Assembly: GCF_041346945.1 (NCBI RefSeq)
Contig: NZ_CP166850.1
Location: 9,098,501-9,162,500 of the forward strand
Length of the DNA stretch: 64,000 nucleotides
Direction: 5' to 3'
Source: Amycolatopsis sp. cg9
GTDB taxonomy: Bacteria; Actinomycetota; Actinomycetes; Mycobacteriales; Pseudonocardiaceae
Of the stretch, positions 7,461 to 16,504 are shown in pieces. The notes below the pieces were generated by a model. The model saw only the letters and a list, made by a program, of their open reading frames with translations. It searched no databases and had not been told where the DNA came from. Numbering within the stretch: position 1 is the first letter of the stretch; every line of letters starts with the position of its first letter. Position numbers and translations under genes: made by a program.

Positions 7461-10400
7461 CGGCGGCACCGGACGATCCCGTGGTGCCGGCCTCCGCCGG
7501 GCAACGGCAGATCTGGCTGGCCGAACAGCTCCGCCTTCGCGACCTCGGGGTCGTCGGCGCCACCTATTCGACCGCCGAGGCGCTGACCGTCGACGCCGAG
7601 CTGCACCGGCCGTCCCTGAGCGCGGCCCTACGCCGGCTCGCGGAGCGCCACGAGATCCTGCGCACCACGGTGGAGATGCGCGACGGCGCGCTCGCGCAGC
7701 GGGTCCACCCCGGCCCGCCGGTGGACGTCGAATGGGCCGACCTGCGCGGGCGCGGTGATCACGCCGCCGAGTTCACCCGGCTGACGACCGCCTCGCTCGA
7801 ACGGCCCTTCCCGCTCGACCGGCCGTCGCCGTGGCGGGCGTTGGTCGCCGAAGCGGACGGGGCCACCCACGTCGCGCTGATCCTGCACCACATCGCCGCC
7901 GACGGCTGGTCCGTCGCGCTCCTCCTCGACGACCTCGCCGCGTGCTACCTGGCCGCCCTCGGGGCCGGGCCGGAGCCGGCGCCGCCGGCCAGGACCTACC
8001 GCCGGTTCAGCGAGGAACAGCGGCTCGAGGCCGTCGAAGGCGAGCGTGACGCGTCGACCGCGTACTGGCGCGAGGCCATGCGGGACGCCCCGGCGACGTC
8101 GGCTCCGCCGTGGCTGGGTCCGCTGCCGCGCGAGGCGGTGACCGCCAGGGCCGCGCAGCACTTCCTGCCCCTTTCCCCGCAGCGGTACGAGTCCGTTCGC
8201 CGCGTGGCGGCGGGCAACCACGTCACGCCCTACGTCGTCTTCCTGTCCGCCTTCGTCCTGGCGCTGACGCGGTCGGTGCGGCGACGGGACGTGGTGACCG
8301 CGCTGCCGTCGGCGAACCGGGACGACGACGAGTACCACGACGTCGTCGGGCCGTTCGCGACGCTGCTGCCGGTCAGGGTGCGGTTGCCGGGGACCGTCTC
8401 ACCGGGCGCCCTGGTGCGGCTGACGGCCGACACCGTCGCGGACGTGACCAAGCACCAGGGCCTCCCGCTCGAGGAGATCGTCTCGTGCGCTTTGGCGCAC
8501 ACCTCGGCACGCGTGGACATGCCGCTGTTCCAGACCGTCGCCCTTCCCCGGGACTGGCGGGAGCCGGAACGCACGTTCGCCGGTGTCCCGGCCCGCATGG
8601 TGTGGACGGCCGCACCGGCGCCCAAGTACCACTTCGCGGTGTCGTTCCCCACCAACGCGCGGGACAGCCGTTTCGTCGTCGAGTACGACGTCCACCGCTA
8701 CGACCGGGCGATGGCCGAGGCTTTCGGCCGCGCGCTCGACAGCGCACTGGACGAGGTGCTCGGTGGGGAGGAGATCACCGTCCTGGGCGTGCCGCCCGCC
8801 GGCACCACCGACACGACCATCCACGACCAGGTCGCGGCACTGGCCCGGTTCGACCCCGACCATCCCGCCGTCGTCGCGGGGCGGGACTGGTGCTCGTACG
8901 GCGAACTGGACGCCCGCGCCCGCGCCGCGGCGGCCGGACTGGCTCGCCGGGGAGTGCGTGACGGGGATGTCGTCGGCATCAGGCTGGGCCGCGGCGTCGA
9001 CTTCGTCGTCGCCGTGCTGGCCTGCCTGCACGCGGGAGCGGCGTACGTTGCCACCGATCCGTCCTGGCCGCTGCCGCGGATCCAGCAGGTGCTCACCGAG
9101 GCGGCGGTCGCGGCCACCATCGTGCCGGACGACCTCGTACCCGGTGACCTCGTGCCGGACGGTCCTCCCGTCGCGGGGTTGGCGGAGCTCGAAGACCACG
9201 GCACCGCGCACCCCGCCGACCTGCCCGCTGTCGGCGCCGGGGCACCGTGTTACGTCTGCTTCACGTCCGGGTCCACCGGCGTCCCCAAGGGAGCCGTCGT
9301 GACGCACCGCTCGGTGCTCCGGCTGACCGCCGCCGACCAGGACTTCGCCCTCGACTGGACCGATCGCATGGCACACCAGGCGAACCTGGCCTTCGACGCC
9401 ACCACCTGGGAGCTGTGGGGTGCGCTGCTGGTCGGCGCCACGGTCGTGGTCGGTGTCGACGACCCCGCGCCCGCCGACTACGCGGCACTGATGTCCGACT
9501 GCACGACCGCCTTCCTGCCGACGGGCCTCTTCGCCGAGCTGGTGCGGCACTCCGCCTGCCAGGCCGCCATCGCCGGACTGCGCGTGGTCGGGGTGGGCGG
9601 CGGTGCGCTGCCCCCGGGAGCCACCGAGCCGATCCTGCGGGCGGGCCGCGGGCAGTTCAACTTCTACGGACCCGCCGAGTCCACGGCGACCGCGACCTCC
9701 GGTTCGTTGGCGGCCCGCACCCCGTGGAACACGGTCCCGATCGGGCATCCCGTCCACGGCACCAGGGCCTACCTCCTCGACGACGACCTGCGTCCGGTCG
9801 CCGACGGCGAGATCGGCGACCTCTACCTGGCCGGCGCCGGCCTCGCCCTCGGCTACCGGAACGACCCCCGGCAGACGGCGGAACGGTTCCTGCCCGACGT
9901 GGCGGCGCCCGGCGAGCGGATGTACGCGACCGGCGACCGGGCGCGCCGGCTCGGCGACGGTGGCCTGGACTACGTGGGCAGGGTCGACAACCAGGTGAAG
10001 ATCCGAGGTTTCCGGGTCGAGCCCGGTGAGCTCGAGGCTGCGCTGCTGAGCCGGCCCGGTGTCCGCGAGGCCTACGCCGGGCTCGACGGCCAGGGCCGGC
10101 TGGCCGCCGCGCTGCGTGCCGACCCGGGCGTGGACCCGCTGCGGCTCATGGCGGAACTGCGCGCGACCCTGCCGGACTACCTGGTGCCGCACCGCATCAC
10201 CCTGGCGGACCGGCTTCCGCTGACCCGCAACGGAAAGGTCGACGTCGCCGCCCTGCTGCGCACGACGGGGCAGAGCGCGGCGGGGACCTCGGCGGGAACC
10301 CCGGACGGCCTGCTCGGCGAGGTCATCGAGATCTGGGCCGCCGTGCTCGACGTACCCATCCGGCACGACACGGAGTTCTTCGCCGCGGGCGGCGACTCGC

Positions 10401-10543
10401 TGACGGCCCTGCGGCTGCTGTGGCTGTGCGGGGAACGGTTCGGCGTGGAGCCGCGGCCATCGGACCTGTACGCGCATTCGACACCGGCGGCGTTCACCGC
10501 GGTGCTCGCCGAGCGAATGGGGCACCGCGATGAACCGGCCTGA
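7457..10543 (+). CDS. Nonribosomal peptide synthetase, C-A-PCP
   Basis: A single elongation module of 1028 residues. The condensation domain (about 10-440) has SAGQRQIWL and the active-site motif HHIAADG at 144-150. The adenylation domain (about 450-940) shows FTSGSTGVPKG, FDATTWE, NFYGPAES, YATGDR, GRVDNQVKIRGFRVEP and NGKVDV. The carrier domain has FFAAGGDSL with Ser981. No epimerase or thioesterase is present. Hand-aligned specificity residues are about D,A,W,F,G,G,F,A,T, which I cannot assign. I prefer GTG 7457 over ATG 7373 because codons between them lack the G/C third-base bias and 7373 lies almost on the predicted transcription start. It is the first structural gene of the rightward operon, and the next gene follows at once. 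It should work with the MbtH protein at 10949. Confidence 0.92.
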   Translation: MTAAPDDPVVPASAGQRQIWLAEQLRLRDLGVVGATYSTAEALTVDAELHRPSLSAALRRLAERHEILRTTVEMRDGALAQRVHPGPPVDVEWADLRGRGDHAAEFTRLTTASLERPFPLDRPSPWRALVAEADGATHVALILHHIAADGWSVALLLDDLAACYLAALGAGPEPAPPARTYRRFSEEQRLEAVEGERDASTAYWREAMRDAPATSAPPWLGPLPREAVTARAAQHFLPLSPQRYESVRRVAAGNHVTPYVVFLSAFVLALTRSVRRRDVVTALPSANRDDDEYHDVVGPFATLLPVRVRLPGTVSPGALVRLTADTVADVTKHQGLPLEEIVSCALAHTSARVDMPLFQTVALPRDWREPERTFAGVPARMVWTAAPAPKYHFAVSFPTNARDSRFVVEYDVHRYDRAMAEAFGRALDSALDEVLGGEEITVLGVPPAGTTDTTIHDQVAALARFDPDHPAVVAGRDWCSYGELDARARAAAAGLARRGVRDGDVVGIRLGRGVDFVVAVLACLHAGAAYVATDPSWPLPRIQQVLTEAAVAATIVPDDLVPGDLVPDGPPVAGLAELEDHGTAHPADLPAVGAGAPCYVCFTSGSTGVPKGAVVTHRSVLRLTAADQDFALDWTDRMAHQANLAFDATTWELWGALLVGATVVVGVDDPAPADYAALMSDCTTAFLPTGLFAELVRHSACQAAIAGLRVVGVGGGALPPGATEPILRAGRGQFNFYGPAESTATATSGSLAARTPWNTVPIGHPVHGTRAYLLDDDLRPVADGEIGDLYLAGAGLALGYRNDPRQTAERFLPDVAAPGERMYATGDRARRLGDGGLDYVGRVDNQVKIRGFRVEPGELEAALLSRPGVREAYAGLDGQGRLAAALRADPGVDPLRLMAELRATLPDYLVPHRITLADRLPLTRNGKVDVAALLRTTGQSAAGTSAGTPDGLLGEVIEIWAAVLDVPIRHDTEFFAAGGDSLTALRLLWLCGERFGVEPRPSDLYAHSTPAAFTAVLAERMGHRDEPA

Positions 10544-10589
10544 CCCGGAGGACCCCCGCTCGCGAGAAGCGGGAGAAAGGTGGACGAGA

Positions 10590-10832
10590 GTGTCGGCGAC
10601 CGAGGAGGCGATCGGCGAGATCTGGTGCGAGGTCCTCGGGATCCCCGAGGCGGGCCCGGAGGACAACTTCTTCGGGCTGGGGGGCAACTCGCTCAACGCC
10701 ATGCAGGCGGTGGCCAGGATACGGCGCACCCTGGCGTGTCCTCGGTTGAAGCTGTCGGACGTGTTCCAGGCCGCCACGCTGCGCGAGCAGGCCCGGCGGG
10801 TGGAGGAGCTCTCCTCCCCGGCGCCGTCATGA
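10590..10832 (+). CDS. Free-standing peptidyl carrier protein
   Basis: An acyl/peptidyl carrier of about 80 residues. The phosphopantetheine site is FFGLGGNSLNAMQ, with Ser34 counted from GTG 10590. An in-frame ATG at 10530 overlaps the end of the NRPS, but the extra 20 codons have poor third-base bias, whereas GTG 10590 has GAGAAAGG upstream, so I chose the GTG. It lies 46 bp after the C-A-PCP synthetase. No adenylation domain is directly fused, so it must be loaded in trans by one of the cluster's A domains, or it carries an intermediate for a tailoring enzyme. Confidence 0.85.
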   Translation: MSATEEAIGEIWCEVLGIPEAGPEDNFFGLGGNSLNAMQAVARIRRTLACPRLKLSDVFQAATLREQARRVEELSSPAPS

Positions 10833-10948
10833 CGGCCTCCCTCGGTGCCGCACCGCGTGCTCACCCCCGGCTCGCCCCGTGACCTGACCCTCTTCGCCGA
10901 ACCGGGCCGGACTCACCGAAGAGATCCCTGACCAGAAAGGCACCGCAG

Positions 10949-11143
10949 ATGACCGAGAACGGCGAGCTCCGGTACGTGGTCGTCGTGAACGACGAAGAGC
11001 AGTACAGCATCTGGCCGGACGGGCGGCAGGTGCCCGCCGGCTGGCGAGTGGTCGGCGAGCCCGCCGGACGCGAGGACTGCCTGGACCGGATCGCGGAGCT
11101 GTGGACGGACATGCGTCCGGCGTCCGTGCGGCAGGCCCGTTGA
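10949..11143 (+). CDS. MbtH-like NRPS accessory protein
   Basis: A 64-residue protein with the family hallmarks NDEEQYSIWPD and VPAGWRVVG, plus the C-terminal tryptophan in ELWTDMRP. MbtH proteins bind adenylation domains and raise their solubility and activity. The cluster has three A domains (1-3042, 7457-10543, 13568-15046) that could be its partners. AGAAAGG lies upstream of the ATG, and the stop overlaps the next start as TGATG. The length is at the short end of the family range. Confidence 0.95.
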   Translation: MTENGELRYVVVVNDEEQYSIWPDGRQVPAGWRVVGEPAGREDCLDRIAELWTDMRPASVRQAR

Positions 11144-12429
11144 TGTCCGACGGCACCGGGGAGCGCCGGGAAGCCGGATCCGCCGTGTGGTGGCGCGAGA
11201 TCCGGTACCCGTACTTCGTCGCGTCCCGGACGCTCTCCCTCACCGGCGACATGGCGGCCGTCGCCGCCATCACGGTGCACATCTACACGATCACCGGCTC
11301 CGGCGCCGCCGTCGCGGCGTACTTCGTGGTCCGCTTGCTGCCGAGGGTGCTCGCGCCGTTCGCGGGGGCGCTCGGCGACCGGGTCGAGCTCCGGCGCCTG
11401 CTCGTGCTCTGCGACGTCGTGTGCGCCGCCGTCTTCCTGGCGATCGCGGCCATCGGTCCGCCGTACGTCCTCCTCCTCTGCCTGGTGTTCGCGGCGGAGA
11501 GCGCGGCGACGATCAAGCTGCCCGCGACCCGGACCATGATCGGCAGGACCGTGCCGGCGGAGAAGCTGACCGCGGCCAACGGACTCGTCATGGCCATCAC
11601 GTCGATGGGTTTCGCGGGTGGCGCCGCGCTGGGCGCGCTCGCCGCCGCGTCCTGGGACTACCGCTGGGCCCTGGCAGGCAACGCACTGGCCCTGGCCGTT
11701 TCCGCTGTGCTGCTGAGCAGGCTGCGCCGGGCCGAGCCCGAACCCCGTCCGGTGGGTCAGACCTTCTTCACCGAGACGAGAGCGGGCCTGGCCGCCATTC
11801 GCGCCAACCCGGTGCTGCCTCCCGTGGTCATCGGGCTCATCGCCGTCGCCTTCGCGGCCTCGATCGACCGGGTGGCCTTGGTCGTCATCATCGTGGAGCA
11901 CCTCCACGCGCCGACGGTGTGGTACGGCATCGCACTCGGCGCGATCTCGGTCGGCGTACTCGCCGCGTCGCTGACCGCCACCCGGTGGCGCCGGATCGAC
12001 CAGGGCTCGGACGCGTTCTTCCGCCTGGGGCTCTTCGCACAGGCGGCGGGTCACCTGACCATGGGCCTCGCGCCGGCGCCACCCGTACTGCTCGCGGGCG
12101 GGCTCGCCGCCGGGGTCGGCAACGGCCTGGAGAGCGTGTGCGGCACGACCCTGCTGCAGCGCCTGGTCGACAAGAGATCGCTCGGCGTGATCATGGGTGC
12201 CGTCCTGAGCTGGTCGTTCCTCGCCAGTGCCATCGGATCGCAGATCGGCGGCACCCTCGTCGACCTCGTCGGCGCCAGGTGGACCTTCGGCGCCGCGGCC
12301 GCGATCATGGCCGGCTGCACGGTCTACGCCTGGCTCCGCCGACCGTCGAAGATCGCCGGGGGCGGCACCGAGAACAGCACTGAGGCGCGGGTCTCGTCCC
12401 ACTCCGGTACCCGAGACGAGAGGGAGTAG
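11143..12429 (+). CDS. MFS transporter, probable product exporter
   Basis: 428 residues with about ten to twelve hydrophobic helices, and the cytoplasmic loop motif GALGDRVELRR between helices 2 and 3 typical of the MFS_3 (EntS/macrolide-efflux-like) branch. A second RWRRIDQGSD loop sits between the halves. A role in exporting or giving self-resistance to the peptide product is inferred from its place between the MbtH and Rieske genes. The ATG at 11143 shares bases with the MbtH stop. An open frame from 11101 adds residues that lie within MbtH and is not used. Confidence 0.9.
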   Translation: MSDGTGERREAGSAVWWREIRYPYFVASRTLSLTGDMAAVAAITVHIYTITGSGAAVAAYFVVRLLPRVLAPFAGALGDRVELRRLLVLCDVVCAAVFLAIAAIGPPYVLLLCLVFAAESAATIKLPATRTMIGRTVPAEKLTAANGLVMAITSMGFAGGAALGALAAASWDYRWALAGNALALAVSAVLLSRLRRAEPEPRPVGQTFFTETRAGLAAIRANPVLPPVVIGLIAVAFAASIDRVALVVIIVEHLHAPTVWYGIALGAISVGVLAASLTATRWRRIDQGSDAFFRLGLFAQAAGHLTMGLAPAPPVLLAGGLAAGVGNGLESVCGTTLLQRLVDKRSLGVIMGAVLSWSFLASAIGSQIGGTLVDLVGARWTFGAAAAIMAGCTVYAWLRRPSKIAGGGTENSTEARVSSHSGTRDERE

Positions 12430-12431
12430 CG

Positions 12432-13571
12432 ATGGCGGAACTCCGCCTGGGCGGGCGGACCCGGGACATAGCCTCGGCGCTGGCGCCCCACCCCGAGGCG
12501 AGCACCCTGCCGAGGGAGTTCTACCTGGACCCCGAGATCTACCGCCTGGAGACCGAGCACGCCATGCGGGCGCAGTGGCTTCCGCTGGCCCGCGTCGACC
12601 AGGTGCCCGAGCCTGGCGACTACCTGGCCACGGCGATCCTCGGCGAACAACTCGTGATCACCCGCGACCGCGACGGCGAGCTGCGGGTCCTGTCCAACGT
12701 CTGCAGGCACCGCGCCATGCCGGTCGCCGAGGGCAGCGGGAACTGCTCGGTCCTCCGCTGCCCGTACCACCTGTGGACCTATCGCCTCGACGGCTCGCTC
12801 AGCGGAGCGCCGCTGATGGCGGCGCGACCGGGTTTCGACCGGTCGGCGATCGTTCTGCCGCAGGTGCGCCACGAGGTCTGGCAGGGCTGGCTCATGGTCA
12901 ACCTCGGCGGTGCCGCGCCCCCGCTCTCCCCGCAGGTCCCGACGCTGAGCGCGGAGCTGGCGGGCTGGGACTTCACCGATCTCCGCGTCGTCGCCAGCTC
13001 GTCGTACGACTGCCCGTGGGACTGGAAGCTGACGGTCGAGAACTTCGGCGAGTACTACCACCACTTCGGCCTGCACAAGGACAGCCTGGAGCCGTTCCTG
13101 CCCGCCAAACGCGGCCGGTGCCTGGACAACCGGGGCGAGCCCTGGAACTCGAGCGTCATCGACTGCAGCAGCGACTACCTGGAGCTGCAGGGCCGGGTGA
13201 TGCCGGGGCTCGACGCGGACCTGGCCACGACCATGCAGATCTTCACCGTCTTCCCGTTCCTGTGCGCGGGCGCCCAAGGCAGTTCCGCGTTCTGGCTCCA
13301 GATCACCCCGCAGTCGCCGCGGCGCCACACCGTCACCTGGCACGTGCTGGTCCGCCCGGAGCAAGCCGCGTGGAGTGACGCGGAGGAGTTCGCCGCGATG
13401 AGCCTCTCCGCGATCGACGTGCTCCAGCAGGAGGACGCCCGCGCGTGCCGGGGCGTCCAGGCCGGGCTGGGCAGCACCACGGCCGCACCCGGCCGGTTCG
13501 CCGACCTGGAGCTGTCGTTGTGGCAGTTCCAGGTCTGGCTGCTGGGCCGGCTGGCTGAGGGGTCGCGGTGA
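12432..13571 (+). CDS. Rieske non-heme iron oxygenase, alpha subunit
   Basis: 379 residues. The Rieske [2Fe-2S] ligands are Cys91 and His93 (CRHRAMP) and Cys110 and His113 (CPYHLW). The mononuclear iron site is ENFGEYYHHFGLH with His210 and His215, and the third ligand is probably the Asp in QQEDARACRG. Such enzymes hydroxylate, desaturate or cyclise substrates using electrons from a reductase. No reductase or ferredoxin gene is seen in the window, so electrons must come from elsewhere. It starts two bases after the exporter and its stop overlaps the A-domain start, so it belongs to the same unit. Its substrate is likely an amino acid or the assembled peptide, by context only. Confidence 0.93.
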   Translation: MAELRLGGRTRDIASALAPHPEASTLPREFYLDPEIYRLETEHAMRAQWLPLARVDQVPEPGDYLATAILGEQLVITRDRDGELRVLSNVCRHRAMPVAEGSGNCSVLRCPYHLWTYRLDGSLSGAPLMAARPGFDRSAIVLPQVRHEVWQGWLMVNLGGAAPPLSPQVPTLSAELAGWDFTDLRVVASSSYDCPWDWKLTVENFGEYYHHFGLHKDSLEPFLPAKRGRCLDNRGEPWNSSVIDCSSDYLELQGRVMPGLDADLATTMQIFTVFPFLCAGAQGSSAFWLQITPQSPRRHTVTWHVLVRPEQAAWSDAEEFAAMSLSAIDVLQQEDARACRGVQAGLGSTTAAPGRFADLELSLWQFQVWLLGRLAEGSR

Positions 13572-15046
13572 GCCGGGCGGACGGCTCCCCCGCGGCGCGC
13601 ACGCTGCACGGCCTGGTCGAGGCGGCGGCTGCCCGGTCCCCGGACGCCGTGGCGGTCACCGCCGGGGCGGAGTCGGTGACCTATCGGGATCTGGTGCGGC
13701 GCGCGCGGAGTCTCGCGGGCAGGCTGGTCCGGGCCGGCGCGGGCCCGGGTGTCCGGGTCGGCGTCGGCGCCGACCGCGACGTGGCGACGATCGTGTCGTT
13801 CCTCGGTGTCCTGTTCGCCGGGGCCGCGTACGTACCCGTCGGGGTGGATCTCCCCGACGGCAGGCGGCGGTACGTGGCCGAGCAGGCGGGCATCCGGCTG
13901 TGGACCGACGAGTCCACCGAGGACACTGCCGAGGCCGGGCCGCTACCCCAGGCCACCGCGGGCGACGCCGCCTACGTGATCTTCACGTCGGGTTCGACGA
14001 GCGACCCGAAGGGTGTGGTGGTGGCGCACGGCGCCGTCGTGGCGTCCACCTTGGCGCGGTACCGCGTGTACCCGTCCGACGCCATGACCTACCTGGTCTG
14101 TGCGCCGCCGACCGTCGACTCGTACGTGGCGGGCCTGTACTTCACGCTGTCCGCCGGCGGCCGGGTGGTGGTGCCGACCACCGAGGAGGTCCTCGACCCG
14201 GAACTGCTCGCCGAGCTCGTCGCCCGTGAAGACGTCAGCCACGTGGACGCGCTCCCGTCGCAGTACGCCGCACTGACGAGCTACCACGAGGACAAGCTCG
14301 ACCACGTCCGTTGCGCGATTCTCGGTGGCGAGGTGCTCCCGTACGCCCAGGCGCGCGAGCACCTGGACGCGCTCCCGGAAGTGGCGCTCTTCAACGAGTA
14401 CGGTCCGACCGAGGCGACCGTCTGGTGCACCGCGCACCGGTGCACCACGGCCGACCGCGGGCCCGATGTGCCGATCGGCCGGGCGGCTCCCGGCATGCGG
14501 GTCACCGTGCGGTCCTCGGCCACGGACGAGGCGCCCGCCGGCACCGCCGGGGAGATTCACGTCGCCGGGCCGTGGCTGGCGCAGGGCTACCTCGGTCAGC
14601 CGGGTCTGACCGCGGACCGGTTCCGCCCCGATCCCGGCCACCCCGGCGAACGGATGTACCGCACCGGGGATCTGGGTTTCCGCGACGAGAACGGGGATCT
14701 GCACTTCCTCGGCAGGGCCGACAGCGTCGTCAAGGTCCGGGGTTTCCGGATCGGTCTCACGGAAGTCGAGGCCGGCCTGCTCGAACACCCGTCGGTCGCG
14801 AAGGCCGCCGTGGTCACCCAGGACAGTGGAACCGGTGTGCGCCTGGTCGCCCTCGTGGTGCCGACCGCAGCCGGCTCGGCCGGCGCGCGGAACCTGGCGG
14901 AGTTCCTCGGCGCCCGGCTCCCCGCCTACATGATCCCCACGCGGTGGCGTCGCGTCGAGGCCCTGCCGACCATGCCGAACGGCAAGGTCGACCGGCCGTA
15001 CCTGGCGTCGGCGGGCAGCACGCTCGGGACGGTCCTCCCGCCGTGA
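13568..15046 (+). CDS. Stand-alone adenylation enzyme
   Basis: A 492-residue A domain without fused C or PCP domains. Core motifs are FTSGSTSDPKGVVVAH, NEYGPTEATVW, YRTGDLG, GRADSVVKVRGFRIG and MPNGKVDR. Instead of the usual FDxxxWE at A4 it has PPTVDSYVAGL. My hand-read specificity residues are D,S,A,A,I,G,E,V,W, which I cannot assign. The next gene is a free carrier protein, then two ACAD genes. In pyrrole pathways (PltF/PltL/PltE type) the same order activates proline, loads it on a carrier and oxidises it. The A4/A5 residues here do not look prolyl, so a different amino acid may be used. GTG start overlaps the Rieske stop. Confidence 0.9.
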   Translation: MSRADGSPAARTLHGLVEAAAARSPDAVAVTAGAESVTYRDLVRRARSLAGRLVRAGAGPGVRVGVGADRDVATIVSFLGVLFAGAAYVPVGVDLPDGRRRYVAEQAGIRLWTDESTEDTAEAGPLPQATAGDAAYVIFTSGSTSDPKGVVVAHGAVVASTLARYRVYPSDAMTYLVCAPPTVDSYVAGLYFTLSAGGRVVVPTTEEVLDPELLAELVAREDVSHVDALPSQYAALTSYHEDKLDHVRCAILGGEVLPYAQAREHLDALPEVALFNEYGPTEATVWCTAHRCTTADRGPDVPIGRAAPGMRVTVRSSATDEAPAGTAGEIHVAGPWLAQGYLGQPGLTADRFRPDPGHPGERMYRTGDLGFRDENGDLHFLGRADSVVKVRGFRIGLTEVEAGLLEHPSVAKAAVVTQDSGTGVRLVALVVPTAAGSAGARNLAEFLGARLPAYMIPTRWRRVEALPTMPNGKVDRPYLASAGSTLGTVLPP

Positions 15047-15097
15047 CCGGCGCCGGCGTGCGGTTCCTCGCGACATCGACGAAAGGTGTGCTTTCCC

Positions 15098-15385
15098 ATG
15101 ACGAAGCCATCCCCGGCCCCCGCCGACATCCCGGCGCTCGTGGTGGAGATCGCCGGCGACCTGCTCGACGACGCCGATCTGTCGCCGGACGCGGACTTCT
15201 TCTCCGCGGGCGGCGACAGCATGCTCGCCATGCACCTGGTGAGCCGCCTCGCGCGGGCCACCGGACTGCGACTGCGGGTGCGCCTGCTCATCGCCAGCCC
15301 GGTGCTCGGCGACTTCGCCGCCGCGGTGGCACGACTGGCCGAAGAGTCCGACGGCGCGACCGTGCGCCTGCCGTCGGCCCGCTGA
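15098..15385 (+). CDS. Second free-standing peptidyl carrier protein
   Basis: A 95-residue carrier protein with the site FFSAGGDSMLAM. ATG 15098 is chosen over an in-frame GTG at 15086 because GAAAGG lies about 11 bases upstream of the ATG, while the GTG has no room for a ribosome site. It stands between the free A enzyme and the ACAD genes, so it most likely holds the amino acid activated by the former while the latter oxidise it. This partnership is inferred from gene order. Confidence 0.88.
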   Translation: MTKPSPAPADIPALVVEIAGDLLDDADLSPDADFFSAGGDSMLAMHLVSRLARATGLRLRVRLLIASPVLGDFAAAVARLAEESDGATVRLPSAR

Positions 15386-15394
15386 GCCGCGGCC

Positions 15395-16504
15395 ATGCGC
15401 TTCACCCTCGACGACAGCCAGACCGCACTCGTCGCGGAGCTGGACCACCTCATCGACACCTTCGACGACGGCCTCGGACCGCTCGACCAGCTCGCCCGGC
15501 TCGGCGACCACCGGCTGCTCGCGGTGCACTACCCCGCCGGGCTCGGCGGACGCGACCGCACCCTCGCCGACCACGCGGCGATCTGCGAACGGATGGGAGA
15601 ACGCGGCCTGCCGGACGTCGCGCACCTGATCACCGTGCAGGCGGTCGGGTGCACGATCCTGCACCACGGCACCGAACACCAACGCGCCACACTGCTGCCG
15701 CGGATCGCGGGCGGCCGCCTCCTCGCCAGCCTGCTGCTGTCCGAGAAGGACGCGGGCAGCGACCTGACCGGGATCGCGACCACCGCAGAACCGGACGGCG
15801 ACGGCTGGCGGCTCACCGGGGTCAAGAGCTGGAGCCTGTTCACCGAGTGGTCGTCGATCGCGCTCTGCTCGGCGCGCACCCGCCCCCGCGAACACCGCTA
15901 CGACGGGATCAGCCTCTTCCTGGTCGACCTCGCCGCCCCCGGGGTGACGATCAGCCCGGAGTTCCGCGCGAGCGGCACGCCCTACCGCACCGTGACCTTC
16001 GACGCCGTCCCGGTCCGCGGCGACGCGCTCGTCGGCCCGCCGCACCGAGGGTTTCCGCTCCTGCCGGCCGCGATCGGCTTCGAGCGGATGGGGTTCGACT
16101 ACCTGACGAGGGCGGTCCGCTGGCTGGCTACCGTCGAGCGGGAAGTCCGGCGCCTGCCCGCCGATCCGCGGTCGGCCTTCGCGTCCCAGGTGGCGCGCCT
16201 GCGCTTCCAGGTGGCCAACGCGCGTGCGACGGCGTACCACGCCGTCGGCACCGCGGACGGCCTGGACATGGACGAGATCGCCGTCGCCTACGCCAAACTC
16301 ACCTGCGGCCTGGCCGCGCAGGCCGTGGCCCGCTGGGCGGGCACGGAACTCCTGCCGGTGCTCCGCGACGAGGACGGGACCGCGGTCCCGGCGTTGCGCG
16401 CCGCGGTCGCCGAGGCGCCGGAGTTCACCGTCTCCGGCGGGGCACAGGATCTCCAGCTGGACCTGATAGCCAACGAGTTCCCCATCGGAGGGACCTTCCG
16501 GTGA
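15395..16504 (+). CDS. Acyl-CoA dehydrogenase family protein (large subunit)
   Basis: 369 residues with full ACAD architecture: N-terminal helices with YPAGLGGRDR, middle domain LLLSEKDAGSDLTGIATTAEP and GWRLTGVKSWSLFTEW, and a C-terminal helical domain ending in VSGGAQDLQLDLIANEFPIG. The catalytic glutamate cannot be placed with confidence. It follows a free carrier protein and overlaps a half-size ACAD-like gene, so the pair probably forms a hetero-oligomer acting on a carrier-bound aminoacyl group. That is known for proline oxidation on carriers (single ACAD) and for mycobacterial steroid ACAD pairs; the combination here is inference. Its stop overlaps the next GTG. Confidence 0.85.
   Translation: MRFTLDDSQTALVAELDHLIDTFDDGLGPLDQLARLGDHRLLAVHYPAGLGGRDRTLADHAAICERMGERGLPDVAHLITVQAVGCTILHHGTEHQRATLLPRIAGGRLLASLLLSEKDAGSDLTGIATTAEPDGDGWRLTGVKSWSLFTEWSSIALCSARTRPREHRYDGISLFLVDLAAPGVTISPEFRASGTPYRTVTFDAVPVRGDALVGPPHRGFPLLPAAIGFERMGFDYLTRAVRWLATVEREVRRLPADPRSAFASQVARLRFQVANARATAYHAVGTADGLDMDEIAVAYAKLTCGLAAQAVARWAGTELLPVLRDEDGTAVPALRAAVAEAPEFTVSGGAQDLQLDLIANEFPIGGTFR

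Noticed and set aside
8399..10864. 821-codon minus-strand frame opposite the C-A-PCP synthetase
   Set aside because: No protein-like segments; all NRPS motifs are on the plus strand.
13943..16240. Long minus-strand frame opposite the A enzyme, PCP and ACAD
   Set aside because: The plus strand carries clear domain motifs in three genes; the minus frame has none.
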